DNA of 64,000 nt, taken from the NCBI RefSeq assembly GCF_020615385.1, contig NZ_JAJAVB010000022.1, positions 1 through 64,000 of the forward strand. The letters run 5' to 3'. Under the pieces are notes generated by a model. It made no database searches. It was not told where the DNA came from and saw only the letters and a list, made by a program, of their open reading frames with translations. The DNA is from Jiella soli (GTDB taxonomy: Bacteria > Pseudomonadota > Alphaproteobacteria > Rhizobiales > Rhizobiaceae). The position numbers and the translations under genes are program-made. Positions 41,554-50,394 of the stretch are shown here, piece by piece (position 1 is the stretch's first letter; every line of letters starts with the position of its first letter).

Positions 41554-42027
41554 ATGAGCGTCGCCTTCGTCAAGGAACCGAACGAGGATCAGGTCGAGGT
41601 GCTGCCCGACCGCGATCTCGGGACCGATCCGAACATCGTGACGCCGCGCGGGCTTCGCATGATCCGCGCCGAGATCGAGGCGTTGGAGGCGCGGCGCGAG
41701 GCGGCGCAGCGGGACAATGACAAGGTCTCGCTGGCGTCGATCAATCGCGACCTGCGCTACTGGCAGGCTCGCCAGAAGACGGCCGAGGTCGTGGACACGG
41801 GCCGCGAGACGCCGGACACGGTCCAGTTCGGCACGCGCGTCCTGATCGAGCGCGACGACGGCCGCACGCAGACCTTCACGATCGTCGGGATCGACGAGGC
41901 CGATCCTGCGACCGGCTCTCTCTCCTATTTGTCCCCCCTCGCCCGAAGCCTGATCGGCAAGGAAGTGGGGGACGTCGTGCGGGCTGGCTCCAGCGACGCG
42001 GAAATCGTCTCGATCGAATGCCGCTGA
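41554..42027 (+). CDS. GreA/GreB-family transcription elongation factor
   Basis: This 157-residue protein has the two Gre parts: an N-terminal coiled coil (TPRGLRMIRAEIEALEARR) and a C-terminal FKBP-like domain (VQFGTRVLIERDDGRTQTF then SPLARSLIGKEVGD). Gre factors help stalled RNA polymerase cut back its transcript. The N-terminal tail before the coiled coil (about 30 residues) is longer than in GreA and more like GreB. An AGGA site precedes the ATG. It begins the core genome right of the element. Confidence 0.88.
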   Translation: MSVAFVKEPNEDQVEVLPDRDLGTDPNIVTPRGLRMIRAEIEALEARREAAQRDNDKVSLASINRDLRYWQARQKTAEVVDTGRETPDTVQFGTRVLIERDDGRTQTFTIVGIDEADPATGSLSYLSPLARSLIGKEVGDVVRAGSSDAEIVSIECR

Positions 42028-42185
42028 GGAAGTGGACGGGCTCCAACGGGACGGCGGTCGCGTTCGCATGACGAGAACCCGGCTGTCGCATCCACGGTGC
42101 GGGGCATTCCACCGCGGAAGACGAGCGACCAGATCGGGGGATCGCCTAAACTGGCGGGCCTACCCTCGCGCTCCCGTGCCGCGAG

Positions 42186-42548
42186 TTATCCCTGTCCCTT
42201 CCGCGCCTTGCGAGCCGCATAGCGCTCGTCGCGAGCGGCCTTGCGAGCCGCCTCGTCTTCGACCATCTGGTTGATCAGCCTGTTTTCCTCGGCGCTCTTG
42301 GCGGCCTTTTCGGCTTCCTGACGCTCGGCTTCTTCGCGCGCGAGCTTCTCGGCCTCTTCCCGCTTGGCGGCTTCGCGTTCCTTACGAGCGGCTACGACGG
42401 CGGCGCGCTCGGCACGACGGGCTTCGACGGCGGGATCGTCCTTCCTCGCCTTCATCTTTTCCAGAAGCGCCGCCTTGGCATCCTTCGCCGCTGCGCGCCG
42501 TTCTACGAAATCCGCATTCTTGGTCTTCAAGCTGATTGAACCATTCAT
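42186..42548 (-). CDS. DUF6481-type small charged coiled-coil protein
   Basis: This 120-residue protein is almost entirely one charged helix, rich in Ala, Glu, Lys and Arg. The ADFVERRAAAKDAKAALLEK start fits the small DUF6481 proteins of alphaproteobacteria. The ATG at 42548 matches their usual start; no clear ribosome site is seen. Function is unknown. Confidence 0.75.
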   Translation of the reverse strand: MNGSISLKTKNADFVERRAAAKDAKAALLEKMKARKDDPAVEARRAERAAVVAARKEREAAKREEAEKLAREEAERQEAEKAAKSAEENRLINQMVEDEAARKAARDERYAARKARKGQG

Positions 42549-43041
42549 TGTCTGGAGGGGGAGCCGGCCCACGCCGGCAGGTCGTGTCCGACCTACGCCT
42601 TCACGGCCGCGACATCAACTGCAGAGTCCCCTCAGATCAAGCAAAGTTGCTCCAACCACGTCAAAGGATGCTGGAAGGAACGATCCGCGTCGTCTCCAGC
42701 CGGGAAAGCCGCGCAAGAACCCTCAGCGGCGAGCCGGCGCGAGCGTCGATTGAGTCCGCAGAATTTTTCTTGTCTGTTTTGACCTCCCGGTCTTTCCAGC
42801 GCCGCCTTGCCGCGCGTGCGACGGCGGCCCCCTGCCCAACGGCCTCACCATGCGACCGCGACATGATCCGCCAACAGGTGCTCGAAAGGCGCAACGAGGC
42901 ACTACATCCCCTGCGCTTCCTCTCCCGCGGAGAAACCCGGTCCGGACACGCCGACGGATGGTCCCGCCGCTGGCGCCGCAGAGACCTGCGAACATCAGCG
43001 GCTGCCGGCGCGGGAGTCAACCACCTGCGCCGGCCGGGATC
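42549..43041. other. Gene-free stretch between the DUF6481 gene and mrp
   Basis: About 490 bases with only arginine/proline-rich spurious frames. No promoter match, hairpin or RNA gene was recognised with confidence. Confidence 0.4.
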
Positions 43042-44208
43042 TCACTCGAAGACGATCTTCGGCGCCTGCGGTGCGCCGGCGCCGCTAGACAACTGCGCCA
43101 GGACGCGGGCGGCCATGTCCTTGTAGACGCGCGCATGCGGCCCGTCGGGATCGCCCACGACGACCGGACGCCCGCTGTCGGAGGTCTCGCGGATCGCCAT
43201 TTCCAGCGGCACCTCGCCGAGGAACGGCACGCCAAGCCGCTCGGCCTCCGCCTTCGCTCCGCCATGGCCGAAGATGTCGTAGCGCTTGCCCGTGTCGGGG
43301 GCGACGAAATAGCTCATGTTCTCGACGATGCCGAGGACGGGCACGTCGACCTTGCGGAACATGGCGAGCCCCTTGCGCGCGTCGATCAGCGCCAGATCCT
43401 GCGGGGTCGAGACGATCACCGCGCCGGCGAGAGGCACCTGCTGGGCCATGGTCAGCTGCGCGTCGCCGGTGCCTGGCGGCATGTCGACGACGAGAAGGTC
43501 GAGCTCGCCCCATTCGACCTCGCGCAGCATCTGGGTCAGCGCCGACATGACCATCGGCCCGCGCCAGATCATCGGCGTCTCCTCGTCGACCAGGAGCCCC
43601 ATCGACATCGCCTTCATTCCATAGGCGTCGAGCGGGACGATCGTGCGGCCTCCGGCCGAGCGCGGCTTGTCCCTCAGCGCCAGAAGCCGCGGGATCGAGG
43701 GACCGTAGATGTCGGCGTCGAGGATGCCGATTTTCATGCCCAGCGACTGGAGCGCCAAGGCGAGATTGACCGCCGTGGTCGACTTGCCGACGCCGCCCTT
43801 GCCCGACGCAACGGCTATGATCTTGTCGATGCCCGGAACGCCAGGCTTCTGGGCCGCCGGTCGCTGCGGCTGCGGCTGCGGCCCGCCGGATCTTGCGGCG
43901 GGTGGCGCGGGCTGCCGGGGAGCCGCCGCCGGGCGTGCCCCTGACGAGGGGCCCGCCGCCTTCTCCGCCGTCAGCGCCACCATGGCGCTCGTGATCCCCT
44001 CGACCGTCTTCACCCGCTGTTCGATCTCGCGGCAGAAGGACTCGAAGCGCTCGGCCTCGGAGGCGGGAACACTCAGTGAGAAGAAGGCCTTGCCGTCGGC
44101 GATGAAGATCTCCGAGACGAGCCGCCGCCCGACCACGTCGCCCTTGCCGTCCGGCGCGTCCATCTCGCGCAATATCATGAGGATCGCGTTCTTCTGTGTC
44201 TCGCTCAA
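43042..44208 (-). CDS. apbC: Mrp/NBP35-family Fe-S carrier ATPase
   Basis: This 388-residue P-loop ATPase helps deliver iron-sulfur clusters to target proteins. It has an N-terminal DUF59-type domain (residues 1-80), a Pro/Ala linker, and the deviant Walker A SGKGGVGKS (136-143), then LDADIYGPS and VVDMPPGTGDAQLT. The C-terminal CPxC pair found in many Mrp proteins is replaced by SYFVAPDTGKRYD, a variant I know from other alphaproteobacteria. The best start is TTG at 44208 with GGGAG 8-9 bases upstream, giving SETQKNAIL. Confidence 0.92.
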   Translation of the reverse strand: MSETQKNAILMILREMDAPDGKGDVVGRRLVSEIFIADGKAFFSLSVPASEAERFESFCREIEQRVKTVEGITSAMVALTAEKAAGPSSGARPAAAPRQPAPPAARSGGPQPQPQRPAAQKPGVPGIDKIIAVASGKGGVGKSTTAVNLALALQSLGMKIGILDADIYGPSIPRLLALRDKPRSAGGRTIVPLDAYGMKAMSMGLLVDEETPMIWRGPMVMSALTQMLREVEWGELDLLVVDMPPGTGDAQLTMAQQVPLAGAVIVSTPQDLALIDARKGLAMFRKVDVPVLGIVENMSYFVAPDTGKRYDIFGHGGAKAEAERLGVPFLGEVPLEMAIRETSDSGRPVVVGDPDGPHARVYKDMAARVLAQLSSGAGAPQAPKIVFE

Positions 44209-44352
44209 ATCGGAACTCCCTTGTCGCTCCCGCTGATATCGTGTGCGAACGCGAAGTTCCAACCGTCAAGCAATCCAGCGGGCGGCGTGTGTGGACCCAC
44301 CGGGCTATGGCGGGGCGTGCCGATCGACAGACGCTGCGCTATCTTTCGCCGC

Positions 44353-45186
44353 ATGAGCGATCCCATCGACCCTTCTCCCGATCTCGACATCCCCGCAGGA
44401 GGGAAAGACGTGGAGGCCCCCGCCGGAGGACCTCCTCCCCTTCTGCAGCCGGTGGACGACGCGGCGCGGCAGCTTGCGAGGCGCCTGATCAGGGGCGCAC
44501 GTCATGGCGCTCTCGCCGTCCTGCGTCCCGCCGACGGCTTTCCCGCGGCAAGCCGCGTCCTCCTCGCCAGCGACTTCACCGGGCGGCCGATCCTTCTCGT
44601 CTCAGGGCTTTCGCTTCATGCCAAGGCGCTGGCGAACGACACGCGATGCTCGCTGCTGGTCGGCGAGACCGGCAAGGGCGACCCGCTTGCCCACCCGCGG
44701 CTGACGGTCTTTGCAGAGGCGCGTTTCATTCCGCCCGAGGACCACAGCCGAGAGGGCCTCAGAGAGCGATTTCTGGCCCGTCACCAGAAGTCCGCGCTCT
44801 ATGCCGACTTTCCCGATTTCCGTTTCGGCGTGCTGGAACCGCTGGGCGCGGCTTTGAACGGCGGCTTTGCCCGCGCTTTCGAACTGACTGCGGACGATCT
44901 CCTCGACGAGACGCTCGAGGGACTCGAAGCTGCGGCACTGCGCGCCCGCGATCACATGAACGCCGATCATGGCGACGCCGTCGACATGATCGCGTCGCGG
45001 CACGTAGGGGAAACGAAGACCGGCTGGCGGATTGCCACCCTCGACCGGACCGGGTTCGAGATCGTGCGCGGCGACACCCTGCACCGGATCGAGTTTCCCG
45101 GGGGGCCCGTTGCCGCGGGCGGTTATCGCGACGTCTTCGTCGAACTGGTCAGGCAGGAAGATCCGAGCAAGAACGCGACGGATTGA
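44353..45186 (+). CDS. HugZ-like haem-utilization / FMN-binding split-barrel protein
   Basis: This 277-residue protein has an N-terminal pyridoxamine-phosphate-oxidase-like split barrel (LIRGARHGALAVL, LLASDFTGRPILLVSGLSLHAKAL) and a C-terminal DUF2470-type domain with AALRARDHMNADHGDAVDM, the segment that binds haem in HugZ proteins. It may bind or degrade haem. It is divergent from mrp. No haem transport genes are nearby, so the role is by family only. Confidence 0.85.
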   Translation: MSDPIDPSPDLDIPAGGKDVEAPAGGPPPLLQPVDDAARQLARRLIRGARHGALAVLRPADGFPAASRVLLASDFTGRPILLVSGLSLHAKALANDTRCSLLVGETGKGDPLAHPRLTVFAEARFIPPEDHSREGLRERFLARHQKSALYADFPDFRFGVLEPLGAALNGGFARAFELTADDLLDETLEGLEAAALRARDHMNADHGDAVDMIASRHVGETKTGWRIATLDRTGFEIVRGDTLHRIEFPGGPVAAGGYRDVFVELVRQEDPSKNATD

Positions 45187-45246
45187 TTTCGGAGGGAGCG
45201 CAGCCGTTTGCAAGCCTCAGAACCGCCTTCTCCACAAACCGGTTCC

Positions 45247-45573
45247 TCAGCCGGAATAGCCCTCCGGGCAGGCAGCGAAAAATCGCCGGTTGTCGCGTCG
45301 GCGGTAGACGCATTCTCCGGGCGAGTTGGCGGCAAGGCCTATGACCTCGTCTCCCGGTCCGACCTCAGGCTTTGGGATCGTCCCCACGCGGAACGGTGCG
45401 GTCTCGGCGCCTTCCAGTCCGAAGACGGCACCGAAGACCGGCGGGAGGCGTGCCGTACCGTCGGTGCAGCCGGTTACGACGAGACCAGCCGCCAGCACAC
45501 CGGCGAGTATCAGCCATCGCCTTGGGGCCGCCTTGCCGTCCTCGTTCGACCAACCCGTCCGCCCGTTCGTCAT
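45247..45573 (-). CDS. Small lipoprotein
   Basis: This 108-residue protein has a membrane segment (about 18-36) ending in a lipobox LVVTGC, so it is probably lipid-anchored. The rest is short and ends with FFAACPEGYSG, similar in its last residues to the next gene's CPEGY. Function is unknown. Confidence 0.75.
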   Translation of the reverse strand: MTNGRTGWSNEDGKAAPRRWLILAGVLAAGLVVTGCTDGTARLPPVFGAVFGLEGAETAPFRVGTIPKPEVGPGDEVIGLAANSPGECVYRRRDNRRFFAACPEGYSG

Positions 45574-45685
45574 GCCATTTCTCCGCCCGGCCCTTGCCGT
45601 CCCGTCACCGGCACGGGCTTCGCCCGAGCCTTGCAGGATGGACTACAGCGCCATCTCTGCACGGCTCGGCGACCGTCCATGAAAA

Positions 45686-45712
45686 TGCCGCCAGGACTGA
45701 GCCCTGGCGGCA
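45686..45712 (-). terminator. Intrinsic terminator downstream of the glycine-zipper gene
   Basis: A ten-base-pair stem, TGCCGCCAGG pairing with CCTGGCGGCA, is followed on the minus strand by ATTTTC. It sits about 30 bases after the stop of the gene at 45740-46027. Confidence 0.8.
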
Positions 45713-45739
45713 CATTATGCATCAATTTCGATCGAGGGA

Positions 45740-46027
45740 TCAGTACCCTTCCGGGCACCGATAGATGTTGCCGTCCGAATAGCGGCAGTAGCCCGGGCGC
45801 TGCTGCGAACGTCCGACGACGTTACCGGCAATGGCGCCAGCCCCTGCGCCAAGCGCGCCGCCGATCAGCGCTCCGCGAGCATTGCCCGTGACGCCCGCGC
45901 CAATGGCCGCGCCGCCCAGGCCGCCGAGCGCCGCACCGCCGGCGGTGTACCGGTCCTCGGTCGTGCAACCGGAGATGAAAGCCATCGTCATGAGGCCGGC
46001 GACGGCGAATGTCAGTTTCTTGATCAT
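45740..46027 (-). CDS. Glycine-zipper lipoprotein
   Basis: This 95-residue lipoprotein has a signal with lipobox FISGC and a Gly/Ala zipper (GGAALGGLGGAAIGAG, then GALIGGALGAGAGAIAG) that can form packed helices in a membrane, followed by a Cys-containing tail CRYSDGNIYRCPEGY. A GAGAGG site precedes the ATG. It resembles small outer-membrane or osmotic-stress lipoproteins of alphaproteobacteria. Confidence 0.88.
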   Translation of the reverse strand: MIKKLTFAVAGLMTMAFISGCTTEDRYTAGGAALGGLGGAAIGAGVTGNARGALIGGALGAGAGAIAGNVVGRSQQRPGYCRYSDGNIYRCPEGY

Positions 46028-46125
46028 GAACTACCTCTCACAGGAAAACGCGTCCCCTAGATGCGGAAGGATAGAGCGAAATGGCGGTTCGTCACCTGAT
46101 TCATTCGCGCCAAGGTAAATTCCGG

Positions 46126-46419
46126 TCAGCGCGAGGCGACCAGATTTGGTTCTTCCCCTTCGAACCTGATCGCCAGCTGCCCATCCTTGCTCACCGACCA
46201 GTCGAGCGAGGCCGAGCGCTCGAACACATCCTCGGTGACCGCCTTGCAGGCGCCGAATACCTTGCGGTCGGCTGCGCCGCTCAGGCGAATCTGCAGAGAC
46301 AGATTCTGCTGGCACTCCTGCACAGACTCATAGGCAGGAACCGGGACCGGAATTTCCTTGCAGACGGAAACATCGCCGGTGCAACCAACAAGCAACATGA
46401 ATGCAGCTATATGTTCCAT
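46126..46419 (-). CDS. Small lipoprotein under general stress control
   Basis: This 97-residue protein has a short signal ending in LLVGC and a soluble part with two to three further cysteines (CKEIPVPVPAYESVQEC). The AAAGGAGAGG ribosome site lies in a very short leader after a perfect GGAAC-N16-CGTT promoter on the same strand (46443-46467). It is therefore very likely an EcfG regulon member. Function is unknown. Confidence 0.8.
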   Translation of the reverse strand: MEHIAAFMLLVGCTGDVSVCKEIPVPVPAYESVQECQQNLSLQIRLSGAADRKVFGACKAVTEDVFERSASLDWSVSKDGQLAIRFEGEEPNLVASR

Positions 46420-46442
46420 TGAGACCTCTCCTTTGGGAAGAG

Positions 46443-46467
46443 AACGGCCTCGCCTACCGTTCGTTCC
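46443..46467 (-). promoter_or_regulatory. EcfG-type stress promoter (perfect match)
   Basis: On the minus strand GGAAC (46467-46463) and CGTT (46446-46443) are spaced by 16 bases, the exact EcfG consensus, ending 24 bases before the small lipoprotein start. Confidence 0.85.
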
Positions 46468-46512
46468 CGAGCGGGAGCGTCAGGCATTCACAAGTTCGTG
46501 ATTTTTCGGGGC

Positions 46513-46537
46513 GGAACGATTGACTGCCCTATGCGTG
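46513..46537 (+). promoter_or_regulatory. Orphan EcfG-like promoter
   Basis: GGAAC-N16-CGTG on the plus strand, one base off consensus, points into a 200-base stretch (46538-46740) with no plus-strand gene. It may drive a small or antisense RNA under the kinase gene, or be chance. Nothing else is seen in the 46468-46740 gap. Confidence 0.35.
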
Positions 46538-46740
46538 ACGCAATCGGCCGATGTTGCCGCCATTTCATTGCGATCGCCTGCCACGACAATCGCCCGCCAG
46601 CGAGTTCATCTGCTCTGGACGATGTCCGTCGCGCGTTCTGATAAGAACGGCGACTGTCCCGCGATGGTTGCAGAACCCCGCGACACAGGTCGGCAGCTTG
46701 GCGGTATTGGGTGCCGATCGCCGCAGCGAGCGCGTCCTGT

Positions 46741-47718
46741 CTAGTCGACGATGACGGGCCCGGTGATCTCGAACTGGGCCTCCGGGATCAGCAGCGTGTA
46801 GCGGATGCCGGCCGGAAGGTACTCCAACTCCGCCGTGCCGCCGACGGCATTTGGCACGATGCGCTCCAGCGTAGAGGTTCCGAAGCGCGCATCGCGCTCG
46901 GCCCGGACCCGAGGGCCGTTATGTTCCTGCCAGACCAGGACGAGCATGGTCTCGCCCTCGATCTCCTCGAATTCGGCTTTGATCGAGACACTGCCGCCGG
47001 GAACCGACAGCGATCCGTAGGACGCGGCGTTCACCGCGAGTTCGTGAAGGGCGAGCCCGACATGCAGCGAGGCCGTGGGCGAGAGGTAGATGTCGACCGC
47101 CTCGAAAGCGATCTGGTCCATGCCATCGGGAGCATAGCGCTCGACCTGCGTCGTCACGAGACTGCGAAGATCGGCGCCCCGCCAGTCGGCGTCCGTCACG
47201 ATATCCTGCGAGTAGGACAGCGACTGGATCCGGCCGCGGAACCTGACCAGGAATTCCGGAACCGTGAGGGAGTGGCGGGCGGTCTGGCTCGCAAGGCTCT
47301 GAATGATCGCCAGAAGATTCTTCGAGCGGTGCGACAACTCCCGCAACAGCGTCTTGAGCGTCTCTTCGCGGCGCTTCTGCTCGGTAATGTCGAACGACGT
47401 GCCGATGATGCCGCAGACTTCGCCCTCTTTGTCGCGGTCGACATCCAGCCGGATGTCGTACCACCGCAACGACCCGCCGCGCGCGATCGCAAGCTCGAAG
47501 CGGGCCGGGCGATGAGTGCGCAGCACCTCGCGCTTCACCGCCATCGATCGGTCGGCTGCCGCGACCGACAACAGCTCGGCGTCGGTCATGCCTTCACGAG
47601 CATCCTGCAGCCAGGATTCGCCCCCATTACAAACCCAGGAATATCGCAGCTCGCAGTCTTGCGTGAACACGGACATCTCCGTGTTGCCGATCGCTCGCAA
47701 GACTTTCTCTGCCAACAT
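46741..47718 (-). CDS. HWE-family sensor histidine kinase with PAS domain
   Basis: This 325-residue kinase has a PAS-like domain (residues 10-115, ending IIGTSFDITEQKRR), then the HWE/HisKA_2 phosphoacceptor helix LRELSHRSKNLLAIIQ (His130), the N box HELAVNAASYG and a degenerate ATP lid. It has no membrane segment, so it senses in the cytoplasm. It lies next to PhyR, and kinases of this class phosphorylate PhyR in the general stress response. An EcfG-like promoter lies 145 bases upstream. The ATG at 47718 is preferred over a TTG at 47721. Confidence 0.92.
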   Translation of the reverse strand: MLAEKVLRAIGNTEMSVFTQDCELRYSWVCNGGESWLQDAREGMTDAELLSVAAADRSMAVKREVLRTHRPARFELAIARGGSLRWYDIRLDVDRDKEGEVCGIIGTSFDITEQKRREETLKTLLRELSHRSKNLLAIIQSLASQTARHSLTVPEFLVRFRGRIQSLSYSQDIVTDADWRGADLRSLVTTQVERYAPDGMDQIAFEAVDIYLSPTASLHVGLALHELAVNAASYGSLSVPGGSVSIKAEFEEIEGETMLVLVWQEHNGPRVRAERDARFGTSTLERIVPNAVGGTAELEYLPAGIRYTLLIPEAQFEITGPVIVD

Positions 47719-47862
47719 CAATTAACGCTCGAACAAAGGTCGGTCGCAGCGGAGTCCGATCCACACGGCCGACGATACCTACAGGGCCAGAAGGAGCACC
47801 GGACGCTTGCCGTTACGCCCTGGGCTGCACCAAGACGCGTCACCCCCGCTGCCTGAAGATTC

Positions 47863-47887
47863 AACACCGCCGGCCTGTTGAAGTTCC
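47863..47887 (-). promoter_or_regulatory. EcfG-like promoter of the kinase gene
   Basis: On the minus strand GGAAC and TGTT are spaced by 16 bases, one mismatch from the consensus. It would put the kinase under feedback from its own pathway. Confidence 0.5.
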
Positions 47888-47919
47888 GGCCGGATCGGCG
47901 CGAATGGCGCGATCCGGCC
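47888..47919. terminator. Strong hairpin between phyR and the kinase gene
   Basis: GGCCGGATCG pairs with CGATCCGGCC around a short GC-rich loop. It lies 100 bases after the phyR stop but has no T tract, so it may end transcription with Rho or only stabilise the mRNA end. It directly abuts the kinase promoter. The 47719-48019 gap holds nothing else seen. Confidence 0.5.
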
Positions 47920-48019
47920 AGTTCCGAAGAAGCGCGTGAACCGCAGCGACATGGGTCTCCTCCGACGGCGAAATCCCTGGCGAATGACCCGTCCACGACC
48001 GCTTCTTGCCTGAACGGCC

Positions 48020-48814
48020 TCAGGCTGCGGCTCGCTTGTCGCCCTCGAAGAACAGCGCCTGGCTGATCAGCGCCTTCACCATGTCCGGATTGAATGGCTT
48101 GGTAACGAGGAAGGTCGGCTCCGGCCGCTCACCGGTGAGGAGACGCTCCGGGAAGGCGGTGATGAAGATCACCGGCACCGACACCTGCGCCAGGATGTCG
48201 TTGACCGCGTCGATGCCCGAGCTGCCGTCGGCAAGCTGGATGTCGGCGAGGACCATTCCCGGGTTCTGCTTCTCGAACAGCGCAATCGCTTCCTTGTGGG
48301 TGCGGGCGATACCGGTGACGCTGTGCCCGAGGCTCTCGACCATCTGCTCGATGTCCATCGCGATCAGCGGCTCGTCCTCGATGATCATGATGTTTGTCGA
48401 GACTTGGCGCCCGATATCGGAACTCGCCTGGTCGATCATGCGCGAGAACTCGGCCTCGTCGGTGCCGAGGATCAGCGCCGCCTCGTCAGTGGTGAAGCCT
48501 TCCACCGCCACGAGCAGGAAGGCCTGCCGGGGCAGCGGCGCAATGGCCCGCAGATTGCGCGAGGTGCGCTCTTCCCAGGCCGAGGACGGCGCATCCTCGC
48601 GGATGTTCACGTCCAGCGACTGCCAAAGCGAGGAGAACAGCTTGTAGAGGGAGATCCGCGGGGAGCGGTCGTCGGGAAAAAGGCTCGGATCGGCGATCAA
48701 CGCTTCCAAAACGGCCGCGACATAGGCGTCGCCGCTGGCTTGAGACCCTGTAAGAGCCCGGGAATAGCGCCTCAGATACGGAATGTGCGGCGCTATGCGG
48801 GATGACATCGACAT
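48020..48814 (-). CDS. phyR: PhyR, general stress response regulator
   Basis: This 264-residue protein has the unique PhyR layout: a sigma-factor-like N-terminal half (residues 1-135, without DNA binding role) and a receiver domain with phosphoacceptor Asp191 in MVLADIQLADG, Glu-Asp at 146-147 and Lys in FLVTKPF. When phosphorylated it takes NepR away from EcfG. GGGGAG precedes the ATG. It is divergent from nepR-ecfG, the standard arrangement. Confidence 0.97.
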   Translation of the reverse strand: MSMSSRIAPHIPYLRRYSRALTGSQASGDAYVAAVLEALIADPSLFPDDRSPRISLYKLFSSLWQSLDVNIREDAPSSAWEERTSRNLRAIAPLPRQAFLLVAVEGFTTDEAALILGTDEAEFSRMIDQASSDIGRQVSTNIMIIEDEPLIAMDIEQMVESLGHSVTGIARTHKEAIALFEKQNPGMVLADIQLADGSSGIDAVNDILAQVSVPVIFITAFPERLLTGERPEPTFLVTKPFNPDMVKALISQALFFEGDKRAAA

Positions 48815-48858
48815 GAATACTCCCCTCGTGTCGACCAGAATGACGGCAATCGGTTCAG

Positions 48859-48883
48859 AATGTCGCCGGGATCAAAAAGTTCC
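48859..48883 (-). promoter_or_regulatory. EcfG-like promoter of phyR
   Basis: On the minus strand GGAAC and CATT are spaced by 16 bases, one mismatch from consensus, 45 bases before the phyR start. Confidence 0.55.
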
Positions 48884-48890
48884 GCTCGAT

Positions 48891-48915
48891 GGAACTTGGC
48901 CCTGGCTCGAGAGTT
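48891..48915 (+). promoter_or_regulatory. EcfG-like promoter of nepR-ecfG
   Basis: GGAAC and AGTT are spaced by 16 bases on the plus strand, one mismatch from consensus. It lies about 200 bases before nepR, in the divergent gap (48815-49112), and fits autoregulation of the sigma factor. Confidence 0.55.
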
Positions 48916-49112
48916 GAGATGGTGCCGGACCCTGGAACGAAAAGAGCAGTAACGAAATTTGCGATCGATCGGCATGAGACGCCTTGAGGCGGGCGCCAGG
49001 GATTTTATTTAGGCTCGGACGAAGGCGCAGTCGGATCCGACCGGCGCACTTTTCTGTCCAACTGGCCGGCATGCATTCGCTGCCGCCTTGAGGGGATGCT
49101 TCGAGACCTAAC

Positions 49113-49331
49113 ATGGATGATCGCGAGACCAAGGACGACATGTTGCAGACGACCCACGCTCAGCGATCTCAGGCGGGATCTCCAGATCTCGGGGCCAATG
49201 CAGCCATCGGGCGGCGCTTGAAGGCCTATTATGACGACGTGGCCAGTGAACCGGTCCCGGACCGTTTCCTGGCTCTCCTGGATGCGCTCGACAAGGCGGA
49301 ATCCGACTCGGAAAACTCGGGCCGCAAATAG
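49113..49331 (+). CDS. nepR: NepR, anti-sigma factor of EcfG
   Basis: This 72-residue protein has the NepR core IGRRLKAYYDDVASEPVPDRFLALL (about 33-57), two helices that clamp the sigma factor. It is followed after 7 bases by ecfG. A shorter form starting at ATG 49140 has a better-looking AAGGA site and may be the true start. Confidence 0.93.
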   Translation: MDDRETKDDMLQTTHAQRSQAGSPDLGANAAIGRRLKAYYDDVASEPVPDRFLALLDALDKAESDSENSGRK

Positions 49332-49338
49332 GGTATTG

Positions 49339-49890
49339 ATGAGCGAACAGACCGACTTCAGGCGGGAATTGATTGCGATCATTCCCAACCTCAGGGCCTT
49401 TGCGGCCTCGCTCTCCGGGTCGTTCGACCGCGCGGACGATCTGGTGCAGGAGACCCTCGTCAAGGCCTGGGACAAGCAGCACACCTTCCAGCCCGGCACC
49501 AATATGAAGGCTTGGCTGTTCACCATCCTGCGCAATGAGTTCTACACCCAGATGCGCAAGAAGGGCCGCGAAGTTCAGGATGTCGACGGCATCCACGCGA
49601 TGCAGCTGGCCGGCCATCCCGAGCAGCAGGGTCATCTGGACCTTCAGGACTTCCGCAAGGCGCTCGACATGCTTCCCGACGACCAGCGCGAGGCGCTGAT
49701 CCTGATCGGTGCCTCCGGCTTTTCCTACGAGGAAGCGGCCGAGATCTGCAAATGCGCCGTCGGAACGATCAAGAGCCGGGTCTCGCGCGCCCGAACCCGG
49801 ATCGGCGAGATCCTCAAGATCGAAGGGGATGGCGATTACGGTCCGGATTCGATTTCATCCCAGATCATCGGCGTCGCGCCGGCCGCGTAG
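49339..49890 (+). CDS. ecfG: EcfG, ECF-type general stress sigma factor
   Basis: This 183-residue ECF sigma factor has region 2 (DRADDLVQETLVKAWDKQHTF and MKAWLFTILRNEFYTQMRKK) and region 4 (LPDDQREALILIGASGFSYEEAAEICKCAVGTIKSRVSRAR). It directs RNA polymerase to GGAAC-N16/17-CGTT promoters, of which two perfect and several near-perfect copies occur nearby. NepR holds it inactive until PhyR-P binds NepR. Confidence 0.97.
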   Translation: MSEQTDFRRELIAIIPNLRAFAASLSGSFDRADDLVQETLVKAWDKQHTFQPGTNMKAWLFTILRNEFYTQMRKKGREVQDVDGIHAMQLAGHPEQQGHLDLQDFRKALDMLPDDQREALILIGASGFSYEEAAEICKCAVGTIKSRVSRARTRIGEILKIEGDGDYGPDSISSQIIGVAPAA

Positions 49891-49926
49891 CCGTCGGCTG
49901 CCGCACCAATCCTTTCGCCCCGCGAT

Positions 49927-49951
49927 GGAACCTCACGAAGGCGAGATGGTT
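49927..49951 (+). promoter_or_regulatory. EcfG-like promoter before the YqjD-type operon
   Basis: GGAAC and GGTT are spaced by 16 bases, one mismatch from consensus, about 87 bases upstream of the DUF883-type gene. Confidence 0.55.
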
Positions 49952-50037
49952 TCGAACACGACCACCTTTCCGGTGCCGTCCAGGCGCCGGGACGAAGTCC
50001 AAAGCGATTAAACCGAACCGACGAGGCAGTCTGCATC

Positions 50038-50391
50038 ATGGCGTCCGATACCCCTTCCAACGATTTCACGCCCGGCAGCGCGACGGGGTCGACCGGCCCC
50101 GAGGTGCATAAGTCGGACCTCGAGACCCAGATCAACCGCCTGCGCGAGGACGTATCCGGCCTCAGCGACGCATTGAAATCGATGGCTCAGCAGCAGGCCG
50201 ACGACGCCCGCAAGCAGGCCTATGCCCTGCGTGACGACGTGCGCGACCGCGGCGAGCGCTATTGGCGCCAGGCGCAGGACACCGCTTCCGAGCTGGAAGA
50301 AGAGATGAGCGAGCGCATCCGCACCGAGCCGATCAAGAGCGTGCTGATCGCCGCCGGCATCGGGTACCTCTACGCGCGCCTGTTCCGCTAA
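50038..50391 (+). CDS. YqjD/ElaB-like (DUF883) membrane-anchored protein
   Basis: This 117-residue protein is a long amphipathic helix (about 25-90) followed by a C-terminal membrane segment with the GIGYLYARLF ending typical of DUF883 proteins. Such proteins sit on the inner membrane and may bind ribosomes in stress or stationary phase. It is followed after three bases by a second membrane gene. Confidence 0.88.
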   Translation: MASDTPSNDFTPGSATGSTGPEVHKSDLETQINRLREDVSGLSDALKSMAQQQADDARKQAYALRDDVRDRGERYWRQAQDTASELEEEMSERIRTEPIKSVLIAAGIGYLYARLFR

Positions 50392-50394
50392 GCG

